From Serinus canaria (taxonomy: Eukaryota; Chordata; Aves; Passeriformes; Fringillidae), in NCBI RefSeq assembly GCF_022539315.1, contig NC_066343.1, positions 37,167,146 to 37,231,145 of the forward strand: DNA of 64,000 nucleotides, written 5' to 3'. The notes below the pieces were generated by a model. The model saw only the letters and a list, made by a program, of their open reading frames with translations, did no database searches and was not told where the DNA came from. The first letter of the stretch is position 1; every line of letters begins with the position of its first letter. A program made the position numbers and the translations under genes. Below are positions 10,201 through 23,100 of this stretch, piece by piece.

Positions 10201-13200
10201 GCAATGATCTACAGATACTGCTGCAAGCTAAACAGGAAATTAAAGGTAATGCTTGGGTTTTTGATTCAAAAGCCAATTATTACTGGCATTTTAAAAAGCA
10301 AAAACAAGTAGGCAAACATTTCTTTTGTTGCTCTTGTTCAGGTGCTTTCCTGTTTTCCTAATCCAGCTGAATTCTGAATATGAATGCTCTATTTTAGTGA
10401 GGTGAATTTAGGGAGGAGGAGGATCAGGGTGGAACATTCACTTACTCACTCACTCACTCACAGAAGATACACAACCGTGGCAGTAACTATCATTAAGCTT
10501 CTAGAAGATCAGTTGCTGAATTAATACAGTCTCTTATATAGGAAAAGCTTTTTTGCTGGAATTCTGTCCTATTGGCAATCTGTCAACATTGCATGAGCTT
10601 GAAAGTGTATGTTTTTATTTGGAATTATTTTTGTTTGACTTGGTCTTCTCTTCTGATGCTCATTCAATAATGAGCATTTACTCTTTAGTAGCATTGATAG
10701 CATTGGCCTTAAGGAGACTCCTCTGTACTGCATTTTCTCTTACAGGAGCTGAGTAATTTTTGGGATTGCGCTCTTGATAAAGCATAGTGTGTTTTAAATT
10801 AATTTCTTAAGTTAATTAACACAATTTACTACAAAGTTAGTTGACCTTTAGTAGATATTGGAGTATAAAACCTGTTTGGCAGATAAAAAAGCTTGTTTTT
10901 GTTAATGTCAATCATGGTTTGCCTCTTCAAAACTACTTAGATCTTTAAATTGCCACTGAACTGTGAAAAGTAGGAAATATACAGCACATAATAGAATAAG
11001 AGGGTATTTTTTTTTTCATTCCTTGATGTCTGTCACAGATAATAGTTTGCAGAATTCAGACTTGCTTTATTATTCTTTGGGTTGTAGAAGCAATTGCCAC
11101 CTATAGGTGTGATGTTGCTGCTCGGTTATTACCGAGGCACTAGCAGAATTGTCTCTGGCTAAGCCTGAGATAAACCTGTTTAGTGGTCCAGGCTGGGAGG
11201 TGGTAAACTCCCACATGGGTAACTGTGTTCATCAGAAATTAGATTCTCTGATTTTTGAATATTGGATGCTCTCAAGCAACAAAATAGTTGCTTCTATGTT
11301 ATTGTCCCTTTCCATGTCTTGTGTCTGACATGTTGGGATTTCTGAGAACATATTTCTGCTACTGATCTGGGGTTTTGTCTTGAATGCATTGGATCTGGCA
11401 TCTTGAACAATCAACATTGCTTTTTAAATGCACAAAATTACATTTTATGATAGTTTAGCAGTTGATCAAAGTGTGCAGTTTCAAGCACATCAGAATTTAT
11501 TTCAAGGGCTAGTTAGGGGATAACTGCCACCACACATGTGTGTCCTTTCTATTGAAAATGCCATTCCACCCACATTCTAAGATAAATGGAGAAACTGTGC
11601 CAGGCCAAGAAGACACTTTAAAAGTATTTATGATAAAGTTTATAAATAATTTCAAAATATTTTAATCTAAGCATGGTTCTGATCCTTAGAAACAAATGCT
11701 AGTAGATTTATCTACATTTGACTTTGAAAAATGAATGAAAAGGTGTAAACTCTGGTTTTAAAATTTTTGCAACTTTAATATACTTGTGTTGCTTTTGAGA
11801 ATGCCTCTTTCTGTTCTCATAAATGGCTGTTTGAAGTAAAAAATGCTAACTAAAAATACAAACGCATTTAAGAAGAAAAAGAAAGTATTTCAGTAATTTC
11901 TATTAAAAATTATTTAGGCTAGATGCGGGGGAAAATTCTGCAAAAATTTAGGTAGGGATGCAATACAGTTTTCCAAAGCTTCTGAGGGACTACTCCACAG
12001 TATTTTTGGTTTTCTGAACAGCTGGATGAAAGGAGGTAAACAAAGTCTTGCATTCCTCTGATTTTATAAAAGAAGGTGTAAAAGGTCTAAACTGCAAAAT
12101 CATAATCTTGTTCTTTTCTTGATACAGTCATTTTCATTGATAAGGAAGAAAATAGTTCATTATACTGGCTTTGATCAGAAAAAGCAAGCAAACGCTGCAT
12201 TCCTCATAGGCTCCTACGCAGTAAGTATTTAAATTTTTACATCAGCTGCTGATTATGTTCATTTTTTTTCTACTCAATTTTTTAGAATGGCAAGATAAAA
12301 ACAATTATTTTCTCTTGAATAATCATCCTACTAATGTAATTATAATAACGAACCACATAATAAGAGAGTTTCTAAGGTCCAGAATGTATGTTAGTGAAGT
12401 TGTATGATTTTAGGTTTTTTCCTTCCTACTGCCATTTCTGTTATTAAGAAATAAGAGCATTGCTGGAAAAAAATCAGTATTAATATTTTCATTTAGAAAA
12501 ACTCATTGCTTCTTGAACTTTTGCCTTTCCCCAACCCCATATCTTTTTCTTTTTTATAATAGAAACATAATATCTTATGTGAAATAGAATGTATCATTTG
12601 CCAGTGCATGTTTAAATTTCCTTCCCCAGCTGCTTCTTCTCTAGTACAGGGTAGTCTCTTCAATTAATCCGGTAGAAGCATTGAGAATATGTGACGGATT
12701 TAGAGCCTGTCTAAAATCTGGGAAGATACAATGTGGCTGGAAAGGTACTAGCCAAGTCTGTGGCTGCAGAGGGGAAAAGGACTGGCTTTATATCACAACT
12801 GCATGTATTTGGTACGCAGAAATGTAGTCAAGAAATAAAATGTTGAATTCTTCAGGCTGAAAGCTGTGATGCACCATATTCAGGTTCTGTTTTGACTTTT
12901 AACACACCTTGGTTGTAACCATTTCTCTTGTTTACTGAGTAATAAAATGAAATAAGAAGCTATGCACTTTTTGATGTTGGAGATTTGAGAGATTGGTTTA
13001 TGTAGCCTTAGGTTATTCCTATTTATTGGCTGCAAAGGCTACACAGTACTTTCTGTGATGCAGGCAGTCTCCTTGCTGCCTCTCTGCATCATGCAGGATG
13101 TCCATTTTCTGTTCCCTGAGGTTTCTCGGTTGTCTATATTCTATAACACTTTCTAAAAATTGAGAACTAAATTTCAAAACATGTCACTGTTGGTATTTGA

Positions 13201-16200
13201 ACTGGGAATGTTGTTGTAGTCCTGTGCAATCTTGAACTGCACGGAGACTGGAAACATGAGTAATTAGGCTTGTTTGCCATTAAGGGATTATGTTGACAAA
13301 ACAGCTGCAGCCTTTAGGAAAACTACTTCTTTCTAATTACTTGATCATAATTGAGGTCCAGATAGCAAGAGGGGCCTAGCTACAGTTATCAGCCATTATT
13401 TGGAAAAAAGTGGGTTTTGTTTTTTCCTACATGCTTCTAAATATGTGTAGTAGTAGCATTGTGTGACACAGTAGCTGACTTTCTGAGCAGAATTTTGGTA
13501 CAGAAGATTAACTAATTGCAAAACAATCGTAATAGGAAAAAACTATGGTTGATTATGCAAAAGTATACGGAAAACCTGAAATAAGCCTTTTTTTTATCAC
13601 CTGGTAGCCCTGCCATGTTGCAATAATAATGTGCGAGTGAAGATGAGTGCTTCAACAACCTTGAATAAAGCTATAAGATTAATATGTATGGCTTATGACA
13701 ATCCAAAGCACAGAAATTAGAAATGGAGGCTATTGTACAGATGAGTAGGCAGTTTTTGCTTTAGAGAGCAGCAGTGAAGGAAGTGGGAGTTGAGAGTAGA
13801 GAAAGAATGCTCACAGAGAGATCATGACTGCCTAGTCCAGGCATGTGGTAGGGCTAGTTGCAGACACATGGCATATGGCAAAAAAAAATATGGCAAAACC
13901 GCCGTAGTTCTCAGAGTATGGAGAGGTGCTTAAGTTACTGTATTGTACACATTGAGTATTTTGGCAGTTTCCCTGAAAGGCCTGGGGGAAAGTGAAGCAC
14001 AGTATGAGTATCAGTCACCTCCTTGTATGGAGGCACATCTATCATGCAAATTTGCAAGTCTAAGATAGTGATCTAGCTCTAGCTAGATGCTGATTTTCTT
14101 TCCAGTGCAATACATTTTGGCTTTGGTACTACTTTTTCTTTACAGTAGGATAGAATTTCTTCCCAGTTTCATGTAGGAGGGATTCCACTGAAGAAAGATC
14201 ATAGAAGAAAAACTATGCCCCTGAGACTTTTTTTTTTCCCTGTGGCATGCTTTGATGATCTTTCATGAAGAGGCAAGCTTAATTACAGAGCTCATTGCTC
14301 AAGTGTTCACACATATTTGTCCCATATTTCTGCTTTCTGTAGGGAATATTGGGTTGTTGTCTGTGGAGCAAGCAATGATACAGGATCTATTCAGAATGCC
14401 TGATAAACATGTCTATAAGCATATTTCCTGATTGAAAGGAAATATTGATGACTTCTTTATTTAAAACATATATAGGGTTAAGTGTCTACCTTCTTTAGTT
14501 TCAGAATGCTTTGCTTTTTGTTGAAGATCCATCCAGATACTGGTCAAATCTTTTAGGAGGTTTTTCTGTCATCTTAGATAATCAGACTGTGTTATGTTGG
14601 TAATACTCTTTGTTGCTTGAGCTGATTGTCATAATTTATTTTCTGATATTACAGTGTAAGTTGTAGGTTGATACTGTATTTGTTTTCTGTGGATTGAATG
14701 TGTTTTCTTACTGGGTTCTGTTTATTTAGCTTCCTGTTAGGCTCCCATTTCAACAGTTTACATTAGGGTTGAGGAGCTCTATGGGTAAGCAATGCCTTAC
14801 TTTGGGGGAGTTCTGGTTCATTCAAGGAAGAGCAAGGAAGTAGAAAGGGAATGTGGCCATTGCAGATTCATGCAGACAAGCACAAAAGTAGTTCTTGTCT
14901 ACTCAGGTTGAAAGTTGTTTAGTAACTTAAGCACAGTTTTGGGGTGCACAGTTTTCTAGGTGCAGGTGCTGCAAGTTACTTGTTAGGTATAACAAGGAAT
15001 AACAGCAAGGTTTTCAAGAATAGCAAGGCACAGTGAGTCTGTGTAATTTCTGGTTTTGTTATCTTTTGGGTTTTTTTAAAACACAGTTGCATTTAAGCTA
15101 TAAAACTGTAATGAGCTGTATATGACTAACTCTCCTCTGGGACTTCTATGTCCTCATAAACATTCAGCTTTTGAGCTGTCTTTTCAAAGGCTTGTTGATC
15201 TCAAATTTGTATTCTTAAACAGAATATTATAACTTCTGCTTAAAGGAATTGCAATATATTAGCATGATTTATCATTTGTCATCTCTTGTTCAAATGTATA
15301 TGTGTGTGTGTATATATGTATATATCATGTGGGGATATGCTCCTACTACTAAGGCAATTATGAAAGTCTTCATTAACTGTGGTGTGGTAAGGTTAGTGTT
15401 AGTGTTCTTGTTTTTGAGCAAAGTCTGTTCTCAGTCTTTTCTTCACAATTGATGTGTTTTAATGTTTCCCCCACTCCCGTTCATCTAACTTGTCTTTCTT
15501 TCCTCTTCAGTGGAGATAGTTTATGAACTCTCCAGACTACATACTTCTTTCTCTCCCCTCCTGCATCTCCTGCTTCCTTCCAGGTGTACTTTGATGTGAC
15601 AGCACAGCCTAACTCGAGCTCTTCACTATAACATGGCCTTAAGAGTGAAGAATTAAGTTGACAAATACATTGTTGTATATGTAGTTTAGAATAAAATACT
15701 AATTTTTTAGAGTAAATCTTAACAATTTAGACCTTAATCCCTTTATTTTTCATCTTTCATCTATTTTAATTCTGTATTTTGTTTCTACATTTTTGCAGAC
15801 ATCATGGGAATAATATTCTTCTATGCAGGTTAGCAAAAATTTGGCACCTTCAGCCACACAAAGGGTAGCCAGAATTCAGTGTTTTGGGATTGAATGTTTA
15901 CGCTTTATTTGGGTGGAGGGGGAAAAGGGAAAGAAGGGGTGCTTGGTGGGGGGAAATCTTTGTTCTTCACCTTTTAAAGAAAAATCTTTTCCTTGAAAGC
16001 TATCTGCACTGTTCAGGCCTTACCACACTACCAAAGCAGCAGTGGTCTTCTGAGTTGATATCTACAGTGGCTTCTCTTGATTTTCACCAGGACTTGGCTG
16101 TGGGTGAGGAAAGTCTGCTTCTTCCATCATTGCTCCTTCTATATTACGAAAGAAAATGTACCCTCTGTGCCCTGTCCACCCAATTCCCAAGCTCCCCCCT

Positions 16201-19200
16201 CTCCCCTTGGCTACATTAACTTAGTAACAGTGTTTTTTTTCTCAGGCCTGGCACTAATTATGTACTTGGAGGGTGACCCTTCCAGGGTACCGCCCCATGA
16301 ACTGCTGTAATTCAGGTCACCTTCTCCAGGACTCATCTCTGTACTTTGTCTATTTTCTCATCTTCTTTCTTCAGGGTAAGCAGCGTTTCCTTCATCCGTT
16401 CTAATCCATAGTATTGGTTTTTTGCCTTTTCAATTTGTTAGTATCCTTCCTAGTTGTGGGCCTAATGCTGGGTAGAGGTTGGAGGTTGGAGAATCAATTG
16501 GCACCCACTGGTGTGATGTTGAACTGCTCTGTTCTTAGTGTGACACTTGCAGAATTATCTCTGGCTAAGCCTGAGATTAACCTGTCTGGTGATCCAGGCT
16601 GGGTGATGGTGAATGGGTAACTGTGGCCGTGCTCAAATTTAGAGTGGGTAAACCATGTTTACCCTCAGCTATTTTTTGGTGAGAGGTGCTTGATGAGAAG
16701 GGGGCAGAGACAAGATGGACAAAGTACTGACCTTTCATTTAAGCAGAAGTTACCTGGAATCTTGGCTGTCTTTGAGTTTGTGTCCTCTAAAATGCTACCT
16801 TCTCTGAGTTGTATTTGGGAAATCATGATTAATCTTCACAGCAGCAGCTTTTCCTGCTGTTGGTACTAGGTTCTATTCCAGTATGTTCCTACGAAACTGC
16901 TTGTCTCCATAGGAGAAGAAGGGTTATTCTTTTGGAGGTCTCTCACTCTATAGCCTCAGGTTGCTTTCTTACCTGGCATAGAATATTGATACACCCAGTC
17001 CAGTCAGTTCAGGGTTTTTTATACTTTCCCTCTGATGTATAAAAGGTGATTGGAGGTTTCTTGCTTTTGTTTATGATGAACAAAGAGAGTTGCCAGAGAC
17101 AGGCAATTATTCACTCTCTGTCTCTTTTATCCACCTAATGATTGTGTTTCTGCTAGTGACGAAACTGTTGGCCAAATGCTGCTTTTCTTCACTACAACAC
17201 AAATCCATACAGGAAGCTTTTTGTTTTAATAAACTTCTATTTTAATTTTGAAACATCTAACATTTTGTCCTAAGGAAATTGCTAGAAATTTAATCTACTA
17301 ACTGAGTAGTATATCCAATTGAGCTTGTAATGAAATAAAATATTTAACACTTTAAAGTTATAGCATCTGTATGATCTTGTGTTTGAGTCTGGTCACACAC
17401 AGCAGTTACTTGCATTTGTTCAGAATGGGTTTAATTGCTGTTTACAGCAGTTCAGGCTGTCTTGGAAGAGTGATATTTTTGGAATATAGTTGCATCACAT
17501 AAAATTTGCTTGTAAGCAGTTTAAAACTAATTATCTCATTATTTTCTGTCTTCTAAGTGAGCATGGTTGGTAAAATGTACGATTTACGTAGCAGCCTTAA
17601 GCAGATTTTTCAGTTGCGGGTGAACAGGCAGATAAACATGATTGTATTGAGCACATCATAGATACGAATTTAAAGTGCTATTTACAGACTTGAGGTGATA
17701 TAGTTTCTAACAGTAAAGCTTATTTCAATGGCCTGTTTAATTTTCCTGAAAAAGCAACAAGTTATGTCACTGATTATTATTGCTAAACATGTTTTGTCTT
17801 ATATGCAGCATTATTATTTTACTACACAGTACCATGTATTGAAAGTTAAGATGCCTTTTTGAACCAGAGACTCATTTCCCTTTCCACCAGGAATATTTGC
17901 ATCCTATTGTAAATATTATTCCAATGATTTTAACCCTAATCTAGGAAATGGTTTCTTGTAAAATAAGGCTGGATTGAAAACACTAATGAATCAGAGAAAC
18001 ACGTGGCTTGCTAAAAGCTCTTATTCTCTGGTTGATTTAAATGCTCATAAATAAAGACTGGGGCACCTAATCCTGCAAACCCTTGTATTTCATTGAGTGA
18101 ATTTGAAAGCAGCTGTTTGACTGCACAGCACTGTTGGTAGGAGGAGGGCTTGAGTGCGCCTTTCCCAGTCTTCAGTACTTGGATGGTTCTTGACCATTCA
18201 CAGAGGTGCCTGTAGTTCCTTAATTGGAAACAGATGTCCTAAATGAAAAGGATGATTAGAGCATTGTCAGTGGTTCAACTGCTAATAGCAAATTCCTGGC
18301 TATATGTTGAAGTTCAGTAGGATATTTCTTGTATACATAAAAAAAAGAATATTTCTAAATTGTCTGTATACAAATTATTGCAGATTGTGATAAAATGGTA
18401 TGATTGAGTTGAAAGATACCAATTCCTTATAGTAACAATTTTCCCGAAAGGTACTTAAGTAGAAGATTCTTAAAATATTTTAAGAGTTTTTCTGTTTGTA
18501 TTTGTGTATGTATAGATATGTATGTATACTCCTATTTGCACTTGAATATGACTGTAGGAAAATTCTAAAAGCTGAACTTGTAGATGCATGCTGCATTGAC
18601 TAAGTTTTTTTAAACAAGGCTTTCTTTTTTTAATATTTCCCTACCTGCAGGAAAGAATCCTCTTGGGAAATAAGTTTAAAATTCTAATAGTCTTTTATTC
18701 ATTCGTATATGCATAGAAGGATAAAAATTATCCCTGAGAGTGAATACTTCTGCTAAATAACTGCTAACATTGTTGCTTTAAATTTAGTTTAATATTTTTA
18801 TCTTTTTAGGAGTCATTTTTGTTTGTTGCTTTATTGTCATTAACCTAAGAAAACAACTTTATTTGTGAAGGTTTTCATCATCTTAGAAAGCACAGCAGAA
18901 ACATAAATTGTAATCAGCATCTGGACAGATTAGTTTCAGCTGTTGTATATTTTGATTTCTGAAGTTTGTCTTCTCTCATTTCCTTTCCTTCCCCCATTAC
19001 ATACCTCATTAATTTACAAATATATTTTTGTTTTGTTATTCATCAGATCTACATTTCCATTCTCTTATTTTCTAAAACTTCAGTACTGCTTGCTGCCTTA
19101 GAAAGTCCTTCTCTCTTTCAATTCTCTCACATCGTTCCAATGAAATTGTTCCTCTTTAAGGCTTCCCTGGCCTCCTCCAGGTCAGAAACAGTATTATATT

Positions 19201-20122
19201 CAGTTTTATATAGATATAGATTTGTCAGAAATATTTTTTGAACTGAATCTTTCCTTAAATGCTAACTACTGCATTTTAGTTCCCTTCATGGAGCAGTTAA
19301 TGGGCCACAGGAACAGACTAAACCCACAGGCCACAGAAACAGACAAAACCCAGCTGTTAAGCTTAAAAGCTGCTGGAAGTATATAGTAAAGATGTCAGAT
19401 CTTCAGTGCTGGCTCTCTGTCTACTGATGGAATTCTTTTGGTGCAGACCATTTCCTAATGCAGATGTGTGGCCTCTGCTGCCTTGACATCTGTTGCTTCT
19501 CTGAGCTTTGCTACTTCAGTCTTACCTGTTACCATAGATGGAATTTGGTTCACCCCAACCTAAAAGCAGCCTCCCCCTCCATGTTTAGCCTTCATCCAGC
19601 CTTGGTTACATCCAGGATTTCTAGCTGTGTACTCCCTTAACCTTGACAGAAACTGATTATGTCTCCACTTTGACTATCACAGCTTCTTGTGTTTTGTTAA
19701 TGACAAGATACTTTCCTTGTGAAGTAATTATCTGTTTATGGTCTTTCCCATAATGTGTGAGTGTCATTCTTCCCTTTTGAAGCACTCTATTCCATTGCAC
19801 TCATCCAGCTATTCTCATACTGTCCTAATTTTTTTGCCAGCACTTTCCACTGAGAACACTATCTGACCATTTCATCAACTGCTGTCTCTGCACAATTGTT
19901 CACTTGCTGTGTCTTTTGTGTGTGTGGTAGTGTCACAGCTGAGTGTAGCAGGATTTCTCTTTGTTTCAAAATAAGTTTCCTTCTTCAGTAAAAATGCTGT
20001 ATTTTGCTTCAGTTGAACAATCCAAGTTGTATTTTTGCTTTGCAAAATCAGATGGGGTTTTTAAAATGTCCTTGTATGGAGGAAGTGTTCCTATGTAGCT
20101 GTGTTAAGAAAAGTCCATACAC

Positions 20123-20153
<31 letters not shown>

Positions 20154-23100
20154 TGTTGTTGTTATGCATGTATGTTATGTATGCAAAAAAGGTGTTTCTA
20201 GAAGTTTCACTGGTAATGTAATTTCAGAAGCAGGATCCATGCTTGAGAACCAACATAATAGAACTAACTAACTTATTTTAATACAATACAGTGAAATGAG
20301 AAAAAATTCTCTCTTGCAGCTGTTACACTTGTAAACAAATGCTTTTGCATTCTGTCTTGTTTCCTTTAAGAAGCTGGTAGCTCAGAAAGGCCAAGGATTT
20401 CTCTCACACCTCAGAGGAGCTTTTGTACAGGCTTACAACATCACATAGTATTAGTTGTATTTCTATTTTCCTGTGGTACAATTAGTACTCTGTATACTAC
20501 ACAGTGTGATAGCACTTAAGTCCAGTTGGATATTAGTAGGAATTTTTTCTCAGGAAGGGTGAAGGATTGATTAAACATTGTAATGAGTTGCCCAGGGATG
20601 AGATGGTGGATGAGATGTTTAAGGGAAGACTGGATGTGCCACACAGTGCCATAGTCTAGTTGACATGGTCCTGTTTGGGCAAGGCTTGGACTAGAATGAT
20701 CTCAGAGATCTTTTCCAGCCTAACTGATTCTGTGATTCTGTAATCCTGTTTTATCCAGGTGACTAATTTCTGGCTACAAACTCTGTCTAATTACTATCTG
20801 TTATTTAATTCTATTTCATGTCTCAGGTTTGTAAGTTTTTCAGGGGCAGGGCTTTCTTCCTGATAAACAAGAAGTGCTTGATGTATATGGTTGCTAGCAA
20901 TATGTGTTCACTGTCCTGAAAGATACAAATTAGGACTGTAGCAAAGGACACAATTTGAAATTTCTTGGAAAATAATCTTTACATCCAAATCAGGCAATGA
21001 ATGCCTGTAGAATAAAAAGTGAATTTCGCTGTCAGAGGCTAAGGTATTCAATGATACCTAGGGAGGCTTTTGAAGTATCTTTTCTGTTTTGAGTGCAAAA
21101 TATAAATGCAGAAGTCACTTATCTCTCCCCAGTGAAAGCACAGACACACAAAACATGCAGTTTTCATTACTTAGCTATGTCTCAAGAAAGATTTATTTTT
21201 CTGTTTTCTTCTGCCAATTTCAAGGGAAGAATGCTCTGAAAATACTTAACACACTAATTGAATCAAGAAAATCAGAGGGGTCACCTGTTGGCCATGTCTG
21301 TTTTAGCTGTCTCTTCAGGTTGTGTGTCAAGCTGGATTTGTTTGTTGGGTTTTTTTTAGCAACATCTGTTCTAACTCTTGTTTTCTCTGTGTGTGTGTGG
21401 AGAGAGGATGTTTAAGGTATGTTAAGCCATTTGTTCAAACTGGCTTTGCGGCAGCATCAAAGAAATTTAAAAGGCAATGCCAACTTTTTAAAGAAAAAAT
21501 CTCCAAAGCAGCAGAAAGTAAATATACCATGCCTTGTTTTTTGGAAGATGTTTAATTAATACTCACGAGGATTTTTACTTTCAAATATCTCTAAGGGAAA
21601 ATGTCATTAGTATAAAAGAAATGAATAATTTTACTGAACATTAGTGAAAAAAACCCACAATCTTCTGTAGAGTGTTAAAGCAATTTCAAAGAAAAAGTAT
21701 TAACTTGAAATTACTGAATATTGACCTGTTAATGACAGCTTGTTATTAACAGTTGTTACCTCCTGGCCATGCTGGGGTTGGTGTTTAATGGTATTTGAAG
21801 AAGAGATATGCAAAAAAGAGGAGTTTTAGATATTCTTTAAGGAGACCTTAGTGTTAAAGGCTATCCAAGAGGGATCAGACATGTTGTGATGGAAGACCAT
21901 ACGGATATTTCTCGTAAGTTGGTCCTTTGTGAATTCTTTTCTGATTGTTTTTCACGGTAGAAAGTTCAATTCATTCTGTTCATAGTATTTTGCTTCTGAA
22001 GATACAGATTTCCTTTTTTTTTATTTCTAATTTTTATTTTCTCTTAGTTTATGGCATCTGGATTTAGTTACTGGATATTGCCCCAGCAGTGCAAAAGAGG
22101 AAGTACAGAATTTGGATTAATGCAAATGTTCTGATGTAGGAAGATCAAAACATACATAAATAACTGTTTTAGTCTTGTCTGCTGCGTGTACCAACAGTTT
22201 GTGTACCAGATGATTCATAGCTTTACTGATATCTCTGCAGGTTTTTATCTTTTGATTTACATCTTAAAAGCTTAATTTAAAAAATCTACAAACTGGTGAA
22301 GCAGAGTTGTAGTAGAAATGTAAGAATCCAAATGAAGAGGAGCCTTTTCACTGTAGTCTATAGTTGAATAACTCCTGCACAAATCTATAAAGATTGTTTT
22401 AAAATATATATTTCTTTAGATTGACAAGATTTTTAATTGTTTATGTTAGTTTTATTGTTGCACACTTGCAAACCTTTGTTCTTGATGCCACTCTTTTCCA
22501 GCACTTTTGCACTTTGTGATAATTAATTATGCCTTCTGTAGTAAACTAATTACTTGAAATTATTGAAGTCTGTCTTAAAATAATCTTTTTCATTTTCTGT
22601 CTTTTTCCAAAAATAGATAATATACCTGAAAGAATCCCCAGAAGATGTGTACAGGCTTATATTGTCAGGAAGTGTTTCATATCTTCCTTTCAGGTAAATA
22701 ACAAGTTGATAGAACTTTCTGTATCTTGATATTTTGAAGAAGAATGTAACATTTCTCAGTACTAGTTTCTGCTGTGTTGGTTTTCTGGGGTTTTATTTTA
22801 TTTTGTTTTCTTTTCTGTTTTGGGGTGGGTTTTTGTTTGTTGGGGGCAGAGTTGTTTGTTTTTTGTGGATTGTTTTTGGGTTCGATTTTTTTTTTTGGTG
22901 TTGAAGTTTTTACTTGGGACACACTCACTGTCCTAACTTTAGGTACTCAGTGAATCAGAGATGTCACCAGCTGGTACTGAAGTGTCCCAGCAGAAGGTGA
23001 AGGAGCCCCACTGTTTGTATCCACTCATTGAGCTTTTTTATCATCTTTATTGTTTCTCACTTGGCAGTCTGATTTTGTGCCAGTAGTTGATAGTTAAACA

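Larger units (their letters stand above)
12221..22616 (+). other. CDC14B intron 4 (10.4 kb)
   Basis: The largest intron. It holds the second copy of the unidentified repeat (16495-16635), a 26-bp imperfect tandem at about 19301-19350, a TATG microsatellite at 20126-20155 and a CR1 3' end at 20538-20746. No open frame in it has a recognisable domain or paired splice sites that I can support. Confidence 0.85.
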
